From CAYUST01 sp964447535 (GTDB lineage Bacteria > Patescibacteriota > Gracilibacteria > Absconditabacterales > Absconditicoccaceae): a stretch of DNA of 64,000 nucleotides. Below are positions 62,938 to 64,000 of the stretch, in pieces (the stretch's first letter is position 1; every line of letters starts with the position of its first letter). The stretch lies in the NCBI GenBank assembly GCA_964447535.1, contig CAYUST010000005.1, positions 21,211 to 85,210 on the forward strand, read 5' to 3'. The notes below the pieces were generated by a model. The model was given only the letters and a program-made list of their open reading frames with translations. It searched no databases and had not been told where the DNA came from. The translations under genes and the position numbers were made by a program.

Positions 62938-64000
62938 ATGTTGGGAAATCGTTACTCCAAAAAATATATGACTTTGGGACTTGCGCTAATATGCATTGGT
63001 ATCTTTTTCCCGATGCCGAGCTTTGCACAAGATAACGGATTTTCACAAGAAGTATTCGATCTGTTGGATATGATCATTAGTTTCATTTCATGGGCTTGGG
63101 TGATTCCTGCTACGATCGCTGGGAAACTCATGACCAATGATTTTATTTATGGGCAAGCGTTCTATTTGGACAGATACTTGTGGAGGATGCGGACGTTCAT
63201 GAGAACGATGGCGTTGTTTATGTTGTGATTTTTGTTGCTGGTTGATATCCTCAAGGCGTATTTCAAACAAGAATGACAGAGCGCTATCATAGGAGCAATT
63301 CGCAAAGTAGCCATTGCAGGTATTATGATTCCGATGACCTGGTGGCTGATGGCGGTGATTATTGATATATCAGTGGTTGCTACAGCAACCGTCTCCTCAT
63401 TGCCTTTGCAAGTGATGCAACAACAGCGAAATTCATTGAGTTATAGTATTACCATCCCCAAAAAAATTGAAATTGATTCATCATGAAAAATTAATCAGCA
63501 ACTCCTCGCCAGCAAAGATAACTACCAGCCACTCTCATTAGAAGCAATCATGCCTCAAGCAGATTCGATTGCATGACCGTTTATTTTCATGGGAGCAGCA
63601 TTGCTCAAACTCCAAGAAAGTAACTATGTGCCTTATGAACTCAAGGATCGAAAGAAACTCTCACTAGCAAGTATTATCAAGGTCGTGATTTTATTTTCAT
63701 TTGCGCTCCCCTTGTTTGTCCTGATGATCGTAAATATGATGAGAGTGTTTTATATACGGCTTTGGATTGTCTTTAGCCCATTTCTGGTGCTTGATTATGT
63801 CTATAAATGACCTTTGAAAGAAAAGATAGAATACTTCAAATTGAGCAATATGTTTGGACTGATCTTTCAGCCTGTCGTTATCGTAGGATTACTGAGCTTA
63901 GGGATGATTTTGGTGATCGGTGTATCTGATATATTGTTGTGAGGTCAAGAGTACCAAAAGTGATCACTTGAACAACTTCAGGTAGTGTGTGGAAATGATA
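62938..64000 (+). CDS. VirB6/TrbL-like polytopic membrane protein, partial
   Basis: 354 residues up to the right edge. Signal-like start LGLALICIGIFFPMPSFAQ, then ISFISWAWVIPATIAGKLMT, YGQAFYLDRYLWRMRTFMRT, hydrophobic segments and the same core as the upstream gene (FIKVVILFSFALPLFVLMIV-type helix, then RLWIVFSPFLVLDYVYKG). The block Y-G-x-x-F-Y-L-D-R-x-L-W-x-x-R-x-x-M-R-T is shared by the two, so they are paralogues. UGA glycines at several sites. ATG 62938 is chosen; an in-frame GTG lies two codons upstream. Confidence 0.65.

Noticed and set aside
1..64000. rRNA genes, insertion sequences or prophage
   Set aside because: No rRNA-like conserved stretches, no transposase or phage structural motifs were seen on either strand; the recombinase at 1-457 fits a chromosomal Xer protein as well as an integrase.

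Overview
The window comes from a bacterium that reads UGA as glycine (NCBI translation table 25), which places it in the Absconditabacteria (SR1) / Gracilibacteria lineage of the candidate phyla radiation. Three independent signs agree. About two thirds of the genes are open only if TGA is read as an amino acid, and the residue falls where conserved families have glycine (bL36 ending in RQG, uS9 RLGFARA, MutS GDVSLGTY and RIGSGD). No gene I could define ends in TGA; all complete ones end in TAA or TAG. A tRNA gene with anticodon UCA and glycine-type identity bases lies at 5727-5800.

Layout. 1-5.6 kb: a tyrosine recombinase cut by the left edge, a proline-rich membrane protein with an assembly gap in its repeats, a FemAB-like transferase, and a secreted protein ending in a domain that resembles the Bacteroidota gliding/type IX sorting domain. 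5.7-8.2 kb: tRNA genes Gly(UCA), Tyr, Ala, Arg, Glu and Leu around infC-rpmI-rplT. 8.3-13.4 kb: a translation/transcription cluster (bS21-like, rplU, infA, rpmJ, rpsM, rpsK, rpsD, rpoA, rplQ, rplM, rpsI) closed by a strong terminator. 13.4-19.1 kb: an M16-like protein, adk, cmk and two large coiled-coil proteins, one with an M15-type peptidase domain. 19.5-27.2 kb: a secreted beta-propeller protein, two SLH-like proteins, a membrane-anchored protein, a pseudouridine synthase, cutA and a polyprenyl-phosphate sugar transferase. 27.4-32.1 kb, minus strand: four single-gene cassettes, each with its own consensus promoter and each closed by the same terminator hairpin. They encode surface proteins sharing a membrane anchor; two are an exact 1336-bp tandem duplication and one carries plant-type leucine-rich repeats. 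32.2-36.7 kb: a hypothetical gene, a Bacteroidota-like lipoprotein without UGA codons, an SLH protein, a SerB-like phosphatase and small genes. 36.8-39.4 kb: mutS.

The right third (39.6-64 kb) is one same-strand locus. It starts with a gene of 13,572 bp for a secreted protein of about 4,523 residues carrying two blocks of thrombospondin-3-like calcium repeats, Ig-like and FG-GAP/VCBS-like segments. Four tightly packed or overlapping genes for exported cysteine-containing proteins follow, then a metallophosphoesterase and two paralogous polytopic proteins resembling VirB6/TrbL. Because relatives of this lineage live attached to other bacteria, I infer that this locus and the anchored surface cassettes serve contact with a host or prey cell. 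That role is inference; the gene structures are seen directly.

Other global observations: starts are rarely preceded by a Shine-Dalgarno sequence but very often by a T-rich leader of the form TTTTATTC-TTTTTG-TTT, and promoters where visible are ordinary sigma-70 type. No rRNA gene, CRISPR array or transposase was seen.
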